Below, one piece after another: positions 1 through 8,814 of a DNA stretch of 64,000 bases (its first letter is position 1; every line of letters begins with the position of its first letter). The stretch lies in contig CAJUSY010000023.1 of assembly GCA_910589545.1 (NCBI GenBank), positions 62,001 to 126,000 of the forward strand, in the 5' to 3' direction. The translations under genes were made by a program, and so were the position numbers. The notes under the pieces are model-generated. The model was not told the origin of the DNA. It did no database searches and saw only the letters and a list, made by a program, of their open reading frames with translations. The DNA is from Peptoniphilaceae bacterium. Lineage in GTDB: Bacteria; Bacillota; Clostridia; Tissierellales; Peptoniphilaceae.

Positions 1-264
1 AACAGAGATAACTAATTTTGATGATTTCTTAAATTCGTTAATATATCCTCTGTTTCTTATGTCTTTATAGTTTTCAGTAAATAAAGCATTAAGAATCACT
101 AGTATCCAAGAAAGTATTATTAATAAGATATATAATTTTATGTCTATGACGTTCTCAGTATTTACTATATAATATGAAAATAGAAGTGAAATGCTTATTG
201 AAAGGATATCACCTAATATGAAGTTTGAATTTTTTAATATTCCTGTTTCTATATTTTCATACAT
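1..264 (-). CDS. Sugar transferase (initiating glycosyltransferase), N-terminal part
   Basis: Partial gene running off the left edge; 88 codons are visible. The reading frame is open from an ATG at 264 and begins MYENIETGILKNS. It shows two or three hydrophobic segments (about residues 17-34 and 43-62) followed by NYKDI and RGY motifs. This is the usual layout of the membrane-embedded N-terminus of polyprenyl-phosphate sugar transferases (CpsE/WcaJ type), which load the first sugar of a capsule or exopolysaccharide repeat unit onto undecaprenyl phosphate. The catalytic C-terminal domain lies outside the window. It starts 1 base after the galE stop and is therefore in the same minus-strand operon. 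The family call rests on the N-terminus and context only. Confidence 0.6.
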   Translation of the reverse strand, partial: MYENIETGILKNSNFILGDILSISISLLFSYYIVNTENVIDIKLYILLIILSWILVILNALFTENYKDIRNRGYINEFKKSSKLVISV

Positions 265-265
265 T

Positions 266-1285
266 TTATTTTCCCCTATAGCCCTTTGGATTTTTTATTT
301 GCCATCTCCATGAATCTTTGCACATTTCATCTAACGAATGTTCTGATGTCCATCCGAGGAGAATCTTTGATTTTTCAACATTTGCCCAAAATTCATCTAA
401 GTCTCCTTCTCTTCTCTGTCCTATCCTTTTTTTTATTTTTAAATTATTAACTTTTTCAAATGAATTTACAATTTCGAAAACACTATATGGGTGTCCAGTT
501 CCTAAATTTATTACTTCTATTCCCTTATTTACATAGGCATATTCAATTGCTTTTACATGTCCTTTTGCTAAGTCTAATATATGTATATAATCCCTTCTAC
601 ACGTCCCATCCGGTGTATTATAATCATCTCCAAATATAACTAGTTCTTCTCTTTCTCCAACTGCGACTTGTGTTATAAATGGCATCAAATTATTAGGAAC
701 ACCTGTTGGATCTTCGCCCAATAGCCCAGATTTATGTGCCCCTATGGGATTAAAATATCTAAGAACTACTGCTGACAGATTTTTATTTGATTTACATTCA
801 TCTTCAATAATTTGCTCTATCATTGATTTAGACCAACCATATGGATTAGTACATGTACCTTTGCTCATATTTTCAATATATGGTATACAATTCTCTTTTC
901 CATACACTGTTGCGGAGGATGAAAAAACAAACTTATTCACATCATTTTCTTTCATACATTCGAGAAGTGTTAGAGTAGTATCAATATTATTTCTATAATA
1001 TTTTAAAGGCTCCTTTATTGATTCCTGAACCGCTTTGAGTCCTGCAAAGTGAACGACTACATCGATATTATTGTTTTTAAAAATATTAGATACTTTTTCT
1101 TTGTCTTTTATATCTACATTGAATGAATTTACGTTTTTTTTTGTTATCATCTTTATTCTATTCAAAACTTCAGGATCAGAATTTGAATAGTTATCTAATA
1201 TAATTACTTCATTGTTTCTTTCAATAAGTTCAACCGCTGTATGTGATCCAATATATCCTGCTCCGCCTGCGAGTAAAATTCTCAT
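266..1285 (-). CDS. galE: UDP-glucose 4-epimerase GalE
   Basis: Interconverts UDP-glucose and UDP-galactose in the cytoplasm with bound NAD, supplying precursors for surface polysaccharide. The 339-residue length is normal for the family. The NAD-binding glycine motif GGAGYIGSH is at residues 7-15, the SSSATVYG segment at 122-129, and the short-chain dehydrogenase catalytic pair is Tyr149 and Lys153 (YGWSK). The C-terminal substrate region contains the RRDYIH and GTGHPYSV motifs. It lies between the LCP protein and a sugar transferase in a minus-strand capsule operon, 12 bases after the LCP gene, so a role in capsule precursor supply is likely. Confidence 0.95.
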   Translation of the reverse strand: MRILLAGGAGYIGSHTAVELIERNNEVIILDNYSNSDPEVLNRIKMITKKNVNSFNVDIKDKEKVSNIFKNNNIDVVVHFAGLKAVQESIKEPLKYYRNNIDTTLTLLECMKENDVNKFVFSSSATVYGKENCIPYIENMSKGTCTNPYGWSKSMIEQIIEDECKSNKNLSAVVLRYFNPIGAHKSGLLGEDPTGVPNNLMPFITQVAVGEREELVIFGDDYNTPDGTCRRDYIHILDLAKGHVKAIEYAYVNKGIEVINLGTGHPYSVFEIVNSFEKVNNLKIKKRIGQRREGDLDEFWANVEKSKILLGWTSEHSLDEMCKDSWRWQIKNPKGYRGK

Positions 1286-1297
1286 TATATCTCCTTT

Positions 1298-2743
1298 TTA
1301 ATTCAATACTTCTTTTATTTTTTCACTAACTTCTTTTACACTGTCCTTATCTAACTGATACATATACAAATTGTGTCCTGGCATAGCATATGATGGTAGC
1401 CCCATCTTGCCTTGACCCTTAACCTCTGTAGTTTCGATGTTCCATTGTGCTTGAGAGTCAAGCTGTGAATTTATTAATTCCATTAACTTATCCTTTGGAA
1501 TATTTGTATCTGTTGAACGCATCATTATATCTAATAGACTTGGATAGTTAACAAGTATAGCTGGAGACATAGCTTTTTGTATAATTGCTTTTAATACTTT
1601 TTCTTGATTTCTTCCTCTATCTAAATCTCCATCCTTTAGCTGGTATCTTTCTCTCGCAAATGAAAGAGCACGTGATCCATCAAGGTGCAGATTCCCAACT
1701 TCATATAAGTACTTGCCGTGACGCGAAACAAACCTTTGAGAATTATACACATCAATTCCGCCAAGAACATCAACTATTTCTGTAAATGTAGAAAAGTTCA
1801 CCCTGGCGTAATAGTTCATATCAACTCCTAATAAATTTTGTACTGTAGAAACTGATGAATCAATACCGTAAATTCCCGCATGAGTAAGTTTATCCATTTG
1901 TTCATTTCCTTTTCCAGCGATTGCAACATAAGAATCTCTAGGAATTGTAGTTATTAAAATTTTTTTCCTGTTTGGATTTACCGTGAGAATCAAGTTCACA
2001 TCTGATCTTGAAACTTTTGACAGAGCACCATATGTATCTATTCCTGAAATAAATACATTAAATGAGTTGTTTTTTTCAACTTTCTTCGTAGATTCATTAT
2101 TTTTTATTGATTTTGACGTTTTTATTTTTATATGGTCTACTACTTTTGTTTTATCTTTAAAATCTTTTATTTGATCCTCGATTAAAGGTCGATATGCCTC
2201 ATTCAAAATCATTACGTCTTCTTTTTTACCTATTAATTCTTCTGCTGCTTTAATATACGTCTTGGTGTCTATTATTTTCAGCGATGTTCCCTTTTGATTT
2301 GATAGATAATCTTTTAATTTTTCTATATTCTCCGTATCTTGAGTAATCCCAGACAGTACATTACTATCTTTAATATCTTTTATTCCTCTTACATCTGAAT
2401 CTTTGAGTGTAATAATTGAAAAATCGAGTTCATCCTTTTGTTGCTCATTATTTATTTTATCAATCGTACTAAGACCCGAAGAAATGTAATAGATAAATAA
2501 AGAGTTAATTAAAATGATAAGAAACGCTAATATGCTAACAATAATACGATTTCTATCCTTTTTTTTCTTGCCATGTTTTTTTAATAATAGAAATAATAAG
2601 AATATTTCAATAAGCGCCATTATTCCTATAGCACTTGCACGATACTTAAATGGTAAAACATTATTTGCAATTAAAATAAATGATAGTAGTGCCACAGACA
2701 ATATACTAACTGTGTACAATACAATAGATATAATTTTTTTCAT
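1298..2743 (-). CDS. LytR-CpsA-Psr (LCP) family cell-wall glycopolymer ligase
   Basis: LCP proteins transfer undecaprenyl-linked glycopolymers (teichoic acid, capsule) to peptidoglycan at the outer membrane face. This 481-residue protein has three membrane segments (about 5-27, 36-55, 67-89), as in streptococcal CpsA, then a linker/accessory region (100-225) and the LCP core from about 229. Visible core motifs are FISGIDTYG (231-239), Arg246/Asp248 and the TIPRDSYV strand (266-273) with the pyrophosphate-binding Arg, followed by a SFARER...DRGRNQE segment. It starts 1 base after the SH3 lipoprotein stop and precedes galE, so it is co-transcribed with CpsBCD-like genes. It may attach the capsule made by this operon to the wall (inference). 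Confidence 0.9.
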   Translation of the reverse strand: MKKIISIVLYTVSILSVALLSFILIANNVLPFKYRASAIGIMALIEIFLLFLLLKKHGKKKKDRNRIIVSILAFLIILINSLFIYYISSGLSTIDKINNEQQKDELDFSIITLKDSDVRGIKDIKDSNVLSGITQDTENIEKLKDYLSNQKGTSLKIIDTKTYIKAAEELIGKKEDVMILNEAYRPLIEDQIKDFKDKTKVVDHIKIKTSKSIKNNESTKKVEKNNSFNVFISGIDTYGALSKVSRSDVNLILTVNPNRKKILITTIPRDSYVAIAGKGNEQMDKLTHAGIYGIDSSVSTVQNLLGVDMNYYARVNFSTFTEIVDVLGGIDVYNSQRFVSRHGKYLYEVGNLHLDGSRALSFARERYQLKDGDLDRGRNQEKVLKAIIQKAMSPAILVNYPSLLDIMMRSTDTNIPKDKLMELINSQLDSQAQWNIETTEVKGQGKMGLPSYAMPGHNLYMYQLDKDSVKEVSEKIKEVLN

Positions 2744-2744
2744 G

Positions 2745-3158
2745 CTATTCCCCTGTTTTTATACTAATGTATTCTGATAGGACGAATCCTTCCAGGTCAT
2801 TGTATTTTACTTTTGACCACTTGACACCATCAACATCTTTTTCTTCTAATATTTCTAATTCTGTGTTTTGAGGAATAGATGCCAATAATATTTGATCAGT
2901 TCCAGCTTGTTGTCTTAAATTCAATGATTCCACGTTAACTGTGGCTATTTTCTTAGCTGGTGTTTTTTCGCTATTTTCGTTTTTTTCTTCGTTATTTTTT
3001 TCGATTTTTTCTGCTACTTCTTTTTCTGTTTTCTCAGACTCTTTTTTATCTTTGGATTTTTGGGTTCTCACGGAAACATAAGTTTCCTGTTCATAGCAGC
3101 CAGTTGTAACTACAACTAAGCTCATAAGAATAATCAAAAATTTAACTTTATTTTTCAT
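2745..3158 (-). CDS. Lipoprotein with C-terminal bacterial SH3 domain
   Basis: 137 residues. The N-terminus has a lysine start, a hydrophobic core and a lipobox ending VTTGC (Cys21), so it should be a lipid-anchored protein outside the membrane. A highly charged Lys/Glu-rich linker (about 30-66) follows, then an SH3b-type domain (about 70-137) with the typical LNLRQQAG turn and a VKWSKVKYN-like strand. SH3b domains often bind peptidoglycan peptides. The gene overlaps the end of the upstream cpsB-like gene by 11 bases and is followed at once by the LCP gene. A wall-sensing or wall-docking role for the capsule machinery is only an inference. Confidence 0.8.
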   Translation of the reverse strand: MKNKVKFLIILMSLVVVTTGCYEQETYVSVRTQKSKDKKESEKTEKEVAEKIEKNNEEKNENSEKTPAKKIATVNVESLNLRQQAGTDQILLASIPQNTELEILEEKDVDGVKWSKVKYNDLEGFVLSEYISIKTGE

Positions 3159-3948
3159 TTTTATTCCTTCTTAATATTTTTTTCCAGAATGATTCTTTTT
3201 TTATTTTAGGAATTTCATCAACTAGTTCAGTTCTTCTAATAAATTCATCGTGTATTATCTTTTGTGGATTTTCTATTACAATTTCATTATACCAGTTTTG
3301 TCCCATTTTGTTTTTTAAATATTCCAATTCTTTCTTAACATCAGGATTTCTTCTTTTTGGAGAGTGAGTATCTGTTCCAACTATTTGGACCATATCTTTG
3401 TCAAGCAATTTGTTAGCCATTTCATATTCTTGGCTGGTTTCGTTTTTTAACGAACTCAAATTTATTTGGAACAATGCTCCTGCTTTGTAAATTTTTTCAA
3501 TAAAATCAAATTCTTCTTTTGTAACTTGATATCGTTCGACATGGGCAAGTACAGGTATGTATCCTGATAATTGAATTTGATATATGAGAGACGGGGCATA
3601 ATTAACTTTTCCCAAGAACGGAAATTCTATTAGTACATACTTTGAATCCGCTAATGTGAATACTTCGTGATTTTCCAATTCATGTAGTGTGTTTTCATCA
3701 AGAAATATTTCGTTACCAAGATATATTTCAAAATCTACGTCTCGATTTTTCAGCTCATTTAATATAGTTTGTCTACTTTCAATGATTTCTTTTTTAGATG
3801 GTAAGTACTTACCATTATAATGATGAGGTGTAGCTACTACACCGTGGTATCCATTTTCTATATATTTTTGAATGATTGCTATGGATTCATCAAGAGTTTG
3901 AGCTCCATCATCTAATCCGAACAATACATGTGTGTGAATATCTATCAT
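3148..3948 (-). CDS. cpsB: CpsB-type PHP-family tyrosine-protein phosphatase
   Basis: Manganese-dependent phosphatase that dephosphorylates the autokinase CpsD and so tunes capsule length. The N-terminal metal site MIDIHTHVLFGLDDGAQ, with the HxH pair at residues 4 and 6, is the PHP signature. Further metal ligands are visible in TPHHYNG, LAHVERY and GTDTHS. I start it at the ATG at 3948 because GGAG lies 9 bases upstream; an in-frame TTG five codons earlier has no better site. About 266 residues, normal for the family. It sits directly downstream of the CpsD-like kinase, the usual pairing. Confidence 0.92.
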   Translation of the reverse strand: MIDIHTHVLFGLDDGAQTLDESIAIIQKYIENGYHGVVATPHHYNGKYLPSKKEIIESRQTILNELKNRDVDFEIYLGNEIFLDENTLHELENHEVFTLADSKYVLIEFPFLGKVNYAPSLIYQIQLSGYIPVLAHVERYQVTKEEFDFIEKIYKAGALFQINLSSLKNETSQEYEMANKLLDKDMVQIVGTDTHSPKRRNPDVKKELEYLKNKMGQNWYNEIVIENPQKIIHDEFIRRTELVDEIPKIKKESFWKKILRRNKNEK

Positions 3949-3980
3949 TATAATAATCTCCAATTTTGTTATATTATATG

Positions 3981-4673
3981 TTAGGATTGACTGTTTCCGT
4001 ATTTATAACCGTAACCGTATCCATATCCATACTTGTGTTTGTTTTTGACTTCTACTTTATTTAACACTGTTCCTAATACGTTGGCTCCTACATGTTTAAG
4101 GTTTTGAAGAGTTACGTCAATTTCTTCGTATTTTGTTTCGCCTTGTGCTACTACAAGTAAAACCCCATCTGCCATTGTCGACAATACTTGTGCATCTGTA
4201 AGTATTCCTGCTGGAGGTGTGTCTAATATGATGACATCGTATATTGTTTCTAGCTTTTCAAGCAATCTCTTCATTCTTTCAGATCCAAGTAATTCTGATG
4301 GATTCGGAGGTGTTGGCCCTGTTAGTATTATATCTAGGTCACTTTCTTCGCTGTCTTTCATTTTTACTTGATCAAATTCTAATCCTTTTACTAGAAGATT
4401 AGTTAATCCCAAATTAAATTGAGTTCCGATAAATTTCCCAATTGATGGGTTTCTAAGGTCGCAATCAATCAACAATACTTTTTGGTGGTTTTTCGCCATT
4501 GATCTTGCTAATCTTAATGCGATTGTCGATTTTCCTTCACTAGGGTGTGAGGATGTTATTACTATTTTTTGTAATTGGTTATCTATAGATGAAAATGACA
4601 AATTTGTTCTTAAAGTTCTGATTGCTTCGTCGATCATAGATGTATTGCTATAATAAGCGTGTTTTTTCGCCAT
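3981..4673 (-). CDS. cpsD: CpsD/CapB-type bacterial tyrosine autokinase
   Basis: Cytoplasmic BY-kinase that autophosphorylates a C-terminal tyrosine cluster and works with the membrane activator encoded just upstream. 230 residues, standard size. Visible elements are Walker A SHPSEGKST (42-50), Walker A' VLLIDCDLRNP (67-77), Walker B VIILDTPPAG (about 144-153), and a C-terminal tail of alternating Tyr and Gly with at least five tyrosines. It begins one base after the CpsC-like stop. The split into separate activator and kinase proteins is the Gram-positive arrangement. Confidence 0.93.
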   Translation of the reverse strand: MAKKHAYYSNTSMIDEAIRTLRTNLSFSSIDNQLQKIVITSSHPSEGKSTIALRLARSMAKNHQKVLLIDCDLRNPSIGKFIGTQFNLGLTNLLVKGLEFDQVKMKDSEESDLDIILTGPTPPNPSELLGSERMKRLLEKLETIYDVIILDTPPAGILTDAQVLSTMADGVLLVVAQGETKYEEIDVTLQNLKHVGANVLGTVLNKVEVKNKHKYGYGYGYGYKYGNSQS

Positions 4674-4674
4674 A

Positions 4675-5355
4675 CTATTTCTCCTTAATTTCTGGTATTA
4701 CACCAAGTACTGGTATGTTGAATTTTTCTTGTAATTCTTCTGCAGATTTTATCCTTGTGTCATTGATTTCTATGAATACCGCCATAAATGATGAAATAAA
4801 TAATCCTAATAAAGCTCCCAGTGCTGTATTTCTATTTATTTTAGGAGAAGATGGCTTTTGTGGAAGCACGGCTTCATCCAAAATCTTTACATTATCTATT
4901 TGCATTATCGTTTTGATATCATTTTGGAAAATTTCCGCTGTTTCATTTGCTATATCCATCGCTCTTTGAGGAATGTTGTCTCTTACTTTAACAGAAATTA
5001 ATTCTGTGTCTTTTACTGGTTCTACTTCAACCTTTCTTTGATATTTTTCAAGGTCAAAATCAAGTTGTAGGTTTTTGATTACTTGTTCTGCAATACCTCT
5101 TGATTTGATTATTTCGCTGTATGTAGATACTAATTTTTGGTTTAGCATTACTTGATTGTATTGCGATCTTTCATCCTTAATGTCGTATTCTTTTGGTTTT
5201 CCTATTATCATAGTCGTAGAAGCTTCGTATTGTGGTCTTATCAAAAATTTGCTAACACCAAAAGCTAAAAGTCCTCCAAGAATCATGAATAAAATAATCC
5301 ACTTTATTCTTTTTTTTATTCCTTCTATAAGTTCTAGTAAACTAATCTCTTCCAT
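4675..5355 (-). CDS. cpsC: CpsC/CapA-type Wzz-family polysaccharide co-polymerase and kinase activator
   Basis: 226-residue membrane protein with two transmembrane segments (about 17-39 and 174-197) enclosing an extracellular Wzz-type domain. The proline-rich stretch before the second segment (LPQKPSSPKIN) is diagnostic for the family. Its short cytoplasmic C-terminus (to residue 226) should contact CpsD. It controls polymer chain length and activates the tyrosine kinase. It is the first gene of the operon, 44-50 bases after the predicted transcription start, with GGAGG before the ATG. Confidence 0.9.
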   Translation of the reverse strand: MEEISLLELIEGIKKRIKWIILFMILGGLLAFGVSKFLIRPQYEASTTMIIGKPKEYDIKDERSQYNQVMLNQKLVSTYSEIIKSRGIAEQVIKNLQLDFDLEKYQRKVEVEPVKDTELISVKVRDNIPQRAMDIANETAEIFQNDIKTIMQIDNVKILDEAVLPQKPSSPKINRNTALGALLGLFISSFMAVFIEINDTRIKSAEELQEKFNIPVLGVIPEIKEK

Positions 5356-5405
5356 AAATTCCTCCGAAGATTTATTTGTAATAATTTTATTAACATCTAT
5401 ATGAT

Positions 5406-5435
5406 TTTATAACATATGATTTTTTTTGTAAACAA
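5406..5435 (-). promoter_or_regulatory. Predicted promoter of the capsule operon
   Basis: On the minus strand TTGTTT (5435-5430) and TATAAA (5411-5406) are separated by 18 bases, about 50 bases before the CpsC start. It lies in an AT-rich gap with no other gene. Seen by eye, not by scoring. Confidence 0.5.
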
Positions 5436-5501
5436 CTAAACAAAAATTTTACTTTTTTTACAAAGCAAAAAATTTGTCTGAAAACTTTTATATAATCAAA
5501 C

Positions 5502-5528
5502 AAAAAACTCCGAGATATTTCCCGGAGT
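5502..5528 (-). terminator. Intrinsic terminator after the nucleoside hydrolase gene
   Basis: ACTCCG (5528-5523, minus) pairs with CGGAGT (5512-5507) and is followed by a run of six T on the minus strand. It closes the ECF transporter/nucleoside hydrolase operon and isolates it from the capsule promoter. Confidence 0.8.
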
Positions 5529-5533
5529 AAGTT

Positions 5534-6436
5534 TTATTCTGTTAGAGCTTGCATCAATATTTCTCTGAATTTATCGATGTCGATTTTAGTGATTACTTTA
5601 CAGTTGAATTCACCATTTTCTTCTTTGATTAAATCCCTGTAGCTCATTCCACGTGTTTCATCGTTTTGCACATCGATTTTAATATACATGTCTTCTGTTT
5701 CAAAAACTTCTGGACTATCCAATACGATTACTGAACAAGGATCGTGAATTCCTGCATCATTTGATACGTAGTATTTTAAAATTCTGTGTGCAAATTTTGT
5801 TCTTTTGGTTTCAATTGTATCCAAGAACTGAATTTGCTCGTCAGTTATGCTGGCTTTTTGAGTGACATTAAGACCTGCCATTATTATTTTTACGCCACTT
5901 TCAAACACGATTTTGGCAGCTTCAGGATCCACGAAAAAGTTAAACTCGCTAAGGCTTGTAACATTTCCTCTGGTAATGGAGCCACCCATTATGCTAATTT
6001 GCTCAATTTTTCCCTTATCTTCAGGAAAAGTTCTTAGAAGTAGTGCAATGTTTGTAAGTGGTCCCACTGCAATTATCGTGATTTTTTCAGATGAGTTTTG
6101 GATTATTTCGTGCATCATTGTAACGGAATTTTCGCTTGTAAGTTCATTCACATCTTCTGATTCAATCATATCTCTGAATCCTGCAATTCCATCATTTCCA
6201 TGAACCGTTGCAAAGAAAGGCTCTCTTACAAGTGGTACTTCTTGTCCTTTTCCCATAGGAACATTTATGTCCAAAAGTTTTGCCAAGCATTGCATGTTTA
6301 TTGTTGTGTGTTCGATTGATACGTTTCCGTTTACTGAAGATAGTGCTAACAGCTTTAAATTTTTCGCATTTTTAATTGCAAATAAAGCTGCTGCATCATC
6401 AACTCCCGGATCAAAATCCAATATACAATTAATCAT
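5534..6436 (-). CDS. Inosine-uridine preferring nucleoside hydrolase family protein
   Basis: Hydrolyses the N-glycosidic bond of nucleosides to release base and ribose. The calcium-binding signature DFDPGVDDAAAL sits at the N-terminus, and a second ligand-bearing segment ISIMGGS, an FNFFVDPEAA segment and IHDPCSV near residue 235 complete the family pattern. About 300 residues, normal length. I use the ATG at 6436 because GGAGG lies 5 bases before it; an upstream in-frame TTG overlaps that site. The ATG overlaps the stop of the ATPase gene, so it is translationally coupled to an ECF transporter, which suggests the imported substrate is a nucleoside or analogue. Confidence 0.93.
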   Translation of the reverse strand: MINCILDFDPGVDDAAALFAIKNAKNLKLLALSSVNGNVSIEHTTINMQCLAKLLDINVPMGKGQEVPLVREPFFATVHGNDGIAGFRDMIESEDVNELTSENSVTMMHEIIQNSSEKITIIAVGPLTNIALLLRTFPEDKGKIEQISIMGGSITRGNVTSLSEFNFFVDPEAAKIVFESGVKIIMAGLNVTQKASITDEQIQFLDTIETKRTKFAHRILKYYVSNDAGIHDPCSVIVLDSPEVFETEDMYIKIDVQNDETRGMSYRDLIKEENGEFNCKVITKIDIDKFREILMQALTE

Positions 6437-7247
6437 TAGCACCTCCAAAATTTTTGATGTAATCTACAAAATCATCCACCGACAATAATTTTTCGTTCAA
6501 ATTAATTGAGTTGCAAAGTCTTTTGACAACAGGTGGTTGGATGTATGCTTTTTGTAGGATTTCATCTTCATCAAAAACTTCCTTTTTATCAGCATCCTTA
6601 ATGATTTCTTTGTTGGACATCACGACAACTCTGTCGAAATTTTCAACGACAAATTCCATATCGTGAGTTATCGTTATGATTGTTTTGTTCAAATCGTGCA
6701 AATGATCGATTACTCTTTTCAAGCAACTCATAGAATATGCGTCTTGTCCTGCTGTCGGTTCGTCAAATATGAAAATGTCGCAGTCATTTGCGATTGTAAT
6801 TGCTATCGTGATGAATTTTCTCGTACTAAATGGTAAATCATAAGGATGGTCGTCCAAATATTCTGAAAGTTCACAGATTTCACAAGCTTGTCTGACACGT
6901 TTGTCCATTTCATCTTCGTCGACTTTTAATGCTCTCAACGAAAAAGCGACTTCATCGTAAACTGTGGAGTTGAAGATTTGATCGTTCGGATTTTGGAAGA
7001 CGTAGCCTACTTTTCTGGATATTTGTGCTGTGGTCATGTCTTTTGTGTTATTTCCATCTAACAAAATCTCCCCAGAGCTTGGTCTCAATAGCCCGTTCAT
7101 CAGTTTTGCACAAGTCGATTTGCCGGCTCCATTTTGTCCCACGATTGCAACTTTCTCTGAAGAATTCACGACCAAATTCAAATCATTAATAGCTTTGAAT
7201 CCATTAGGATAAGTAAAGCTTACATTTTTAAATTCTAATTTGCTCAT
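6429..7247 (-). CDS. ECF transporter ATPase (EcfA2-like) with degenerate signature motif
   Basis: Energy-coupling-factor ABC ATPase. Numbering from the ATG at 7247 (GGAGG 7 bases upstream; ATG overlaps the stop of the preceding ATPase gene), Walker A GQNGAGKST is at 37-45, the Q-loop Gln at 85, Walker B with FDEPTAGQD at 156-169 and the H-loop His at 195. The ABC signature, normally LSGGQ, is replaced by LPFSTRKF (138-145), so the nucleotide site it contributes should be weak or inactive. Partner of the canonical ATPase just upstream and the EcfT subunit. The degraded signature is unusual for this family, where both subunits normally keep LSGGQ. Confidence 0.88.
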   Translation of the reverse strand: MSKLEFKNVSFTYPNGFKAINDLNLVVNSSEKVAIVGQNGAGKSTCAKLMNGLLRPSSGEILLDGNNTKDMTTAQISRKVGYVFQNPNDQIFNSTVYDEVAFSLRALKVDEDEMDKRVRQACEICELSEYLDDHPYDLPFSTRKFITIAITIANDCDIFIFDEPTAGQDAYSMSCLKRVIDHLHDLNKTIITITHDMEFVVENFDRVVVMSNKEIIKDADKKEVFDEDEILQKAYIQPPVVKRLCNSINLNEKLLSVDDFVDYIKNFGGAND

Positions 7248-8083
7248 TAGTTTTCCTCCAATTCTTTCTTGCATCCATCTAAAGTTATAGGGATGTTTTT
7301 GAAAAATCCTGGCTTTTCTTCATTTAATTTGTATGCAAGTTTTGAAACTATAGGCATAGATACATTGTGCTGTTCGATTTTGTCGTTTGATAAAACTTCG
7401 TGAGTTTCACCGTTGAAGATGATTTCTCCGTCGTCCATTACCACAACTCTATCGGCGTATTCTGCTATCAAATCAATCTTGTGTTCTACCAGTATTATTG
7501 TTTTGTTTTGTGATTTTAAAAGATTTAAAATATCGAAGATTTCTTCAGTTCCTAGCGGGTCAAGCTGACTTGTAGGCTCGTCAAATATCAATACTTTTGG
7601 ATTCATTACGATGATCGATGCTATTGCAACTCTTTGCGATTGACCTCCAGACAATTCATTCGGATTTTTGTCTTGCAAATCTTCTATTTTAAGTAATTTA
7701 ATGACATCAGTTACTCTTTGTCTGATTTCTTCTCTTTGAACTCCCAAGTTTTCAAGTCCGTAGGCTATTTCTTCGAATACAGTTTTCTTGATTCCAGAGA
7801 TTTGACTGAATGGATTTTGGAATACAAATCCAACTAATTCCGCCATTTCTCCTCGTTCTATATCGTTGATGTCTTTATTGTCGATAGATATACTTCCAGT
7901 GATTTCTCCTTGAACGAAGTCTGGAATTATCCCTCTAATGATATTGCACAAAGTCGTCTTGCCGGAACCATTTTTCCCAATAACCCCCACAAATTCACCT
8001 TGTTTCACGTACAAATCCAAGTTTTTTATCGTTTTTTCTTCTTGAAGTTCATATTTGAACGAAACTTTTTTAAGTTCTATCAT
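7247..8083 (-). CDS. ECF transporter ATPase (EcfA1-like), canonical
   Basis: 278-residue ABC ATPase of an energy-coupling-factor importer. Walker A GKNGSGKTT lies near residue 36, the Q-loop VFQNPFSQ near 90, a full signature LSGGQSQRVAIAS near 142, Walker B VLIFDEPTSQLDP near 165 and the switch His in LVEHK near 199. Forms a heterodimer with the next gene product; together they drive EcfT and an S component. Starts by a one-base overlap with the ecfT stop. Confidence 0.92.
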   Translation of the reverse strand: MIELKKVSFKYELQEEKTIKNLDLYVKQGEFVGVIGKNGSGKTTLCNIIRGIIPDFVQGEITGSISIDNKDINDIERGEMAELVGFVFQNPFSQISGIKKTVFEEIAYGLENLGVQREEIRQRVTDVIKLLKIEDLQDKNPNELSGGQSQRVAIASIIVMNPKVLIFDEPTSQLDPLGTEEIFDILNLLKSQNKTIILVEHKIDLIAEYADRVVVMDDGEIIFNGETHEVLSNDKIEQHNVSMPIVSKLAYKLNEEKPGFFKNIPITLDGCKKELEEN

Positions 8084-8814
8084 TATTTAAACCTCCACAC
8101 CAATACCAACACAACCAATGCAATGAAAGCGTAAAAAATAATTCTGTCTGCAGTTGTTTTCTTAATTTCCTTGAGACATGTTTTTTCATTTTCAGATGCA
8201 AATCCACGTGCTTCTAGTGTAATTGTCTTTTCATCAATTTCTGAAAGTGAAGATATAATCAAAGGTCCAAGTGACGGGAAGAACGCTTTCGCTCTGTTTT
8301 TAATGGAGCCTGTTGTTTCAATTCCACGCGCTTGTTGTGCTTTTATGATTTTGGAACTTTTCTTAATCATTTCTGGAATCATAGTCATTGTCGCCATAAT
8401 CACGTAACTTGTAACGTGACTTACTCTTTTTTGTTGAAGAGCTATCATCAAATCTTCAATGTCCGTTGTTTCAAAGAATAATAAAAACAATGTTATAAGT
8501 GTTAGAATGAATTTTGTTTGTTCCAACCCATTTAATATTCCGTTAAGTGTCACTCTCATAAATCCTAAATTCAAATACACGTGTTCTGTTGATTTGTCCA
8601 AGAATAATTGGAACAAAAACATTATTAATAATACTAATAACAAAACTATCCACAATTTTTTTACGTATTGTTTGAATTTATTATCCAACAAAGCCAATAT
8701 CAAGCTTAATGGAAGTACAAAAAGATATGCGAATTGCCATGGCAAAACCAACGAAATAATAACTGTAACTATAACCATAAAAAGTTTTGTTGTTGGGAAA
8801 ATTTTAGATATCAT
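8083..8814 (-). CDS. ECF transporter transmembrane subunit EcfT
   Basis: 243-residue membrane protein with about five hydrophobic segments (around 7-22, 25-43, 52-70, 100-117, 222-240). The family coupling-helix motifs contain Ala-Arg-Gly: here QQARGIETTG (about 163) and LEARGFAS (about 200), the two conserved X-R-X/ARG sites that contact the ATPases. Couples ATP hydrolysis to toppling of the S component. Overlaps the S component gene by 4 bases, consistent with a dedicated (group I) transporter operon. Confidence 0.9.
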   Translation of the reverse strand: MISKIFPTTKLFMVIVTVIISLVLPWQFAYLFVLPLSLILALLDNKFKQYVKKLWIVLLLVLLIMFLFQLFLDKSTEHVYLNLGFMRVTLNGILNGLEQTKFILTLITLFLLFFETTDIEDLMIALQQKRVSHVTSYVIMATMTMIPEMIKKSSKIIKAQQARGIETTGSIKNRAKAFFPSLGPLIISSLSEIDEKTITLEARGFASENEKTCLKEIKKTTADRIIFYAFIALVVLVLVWRFK

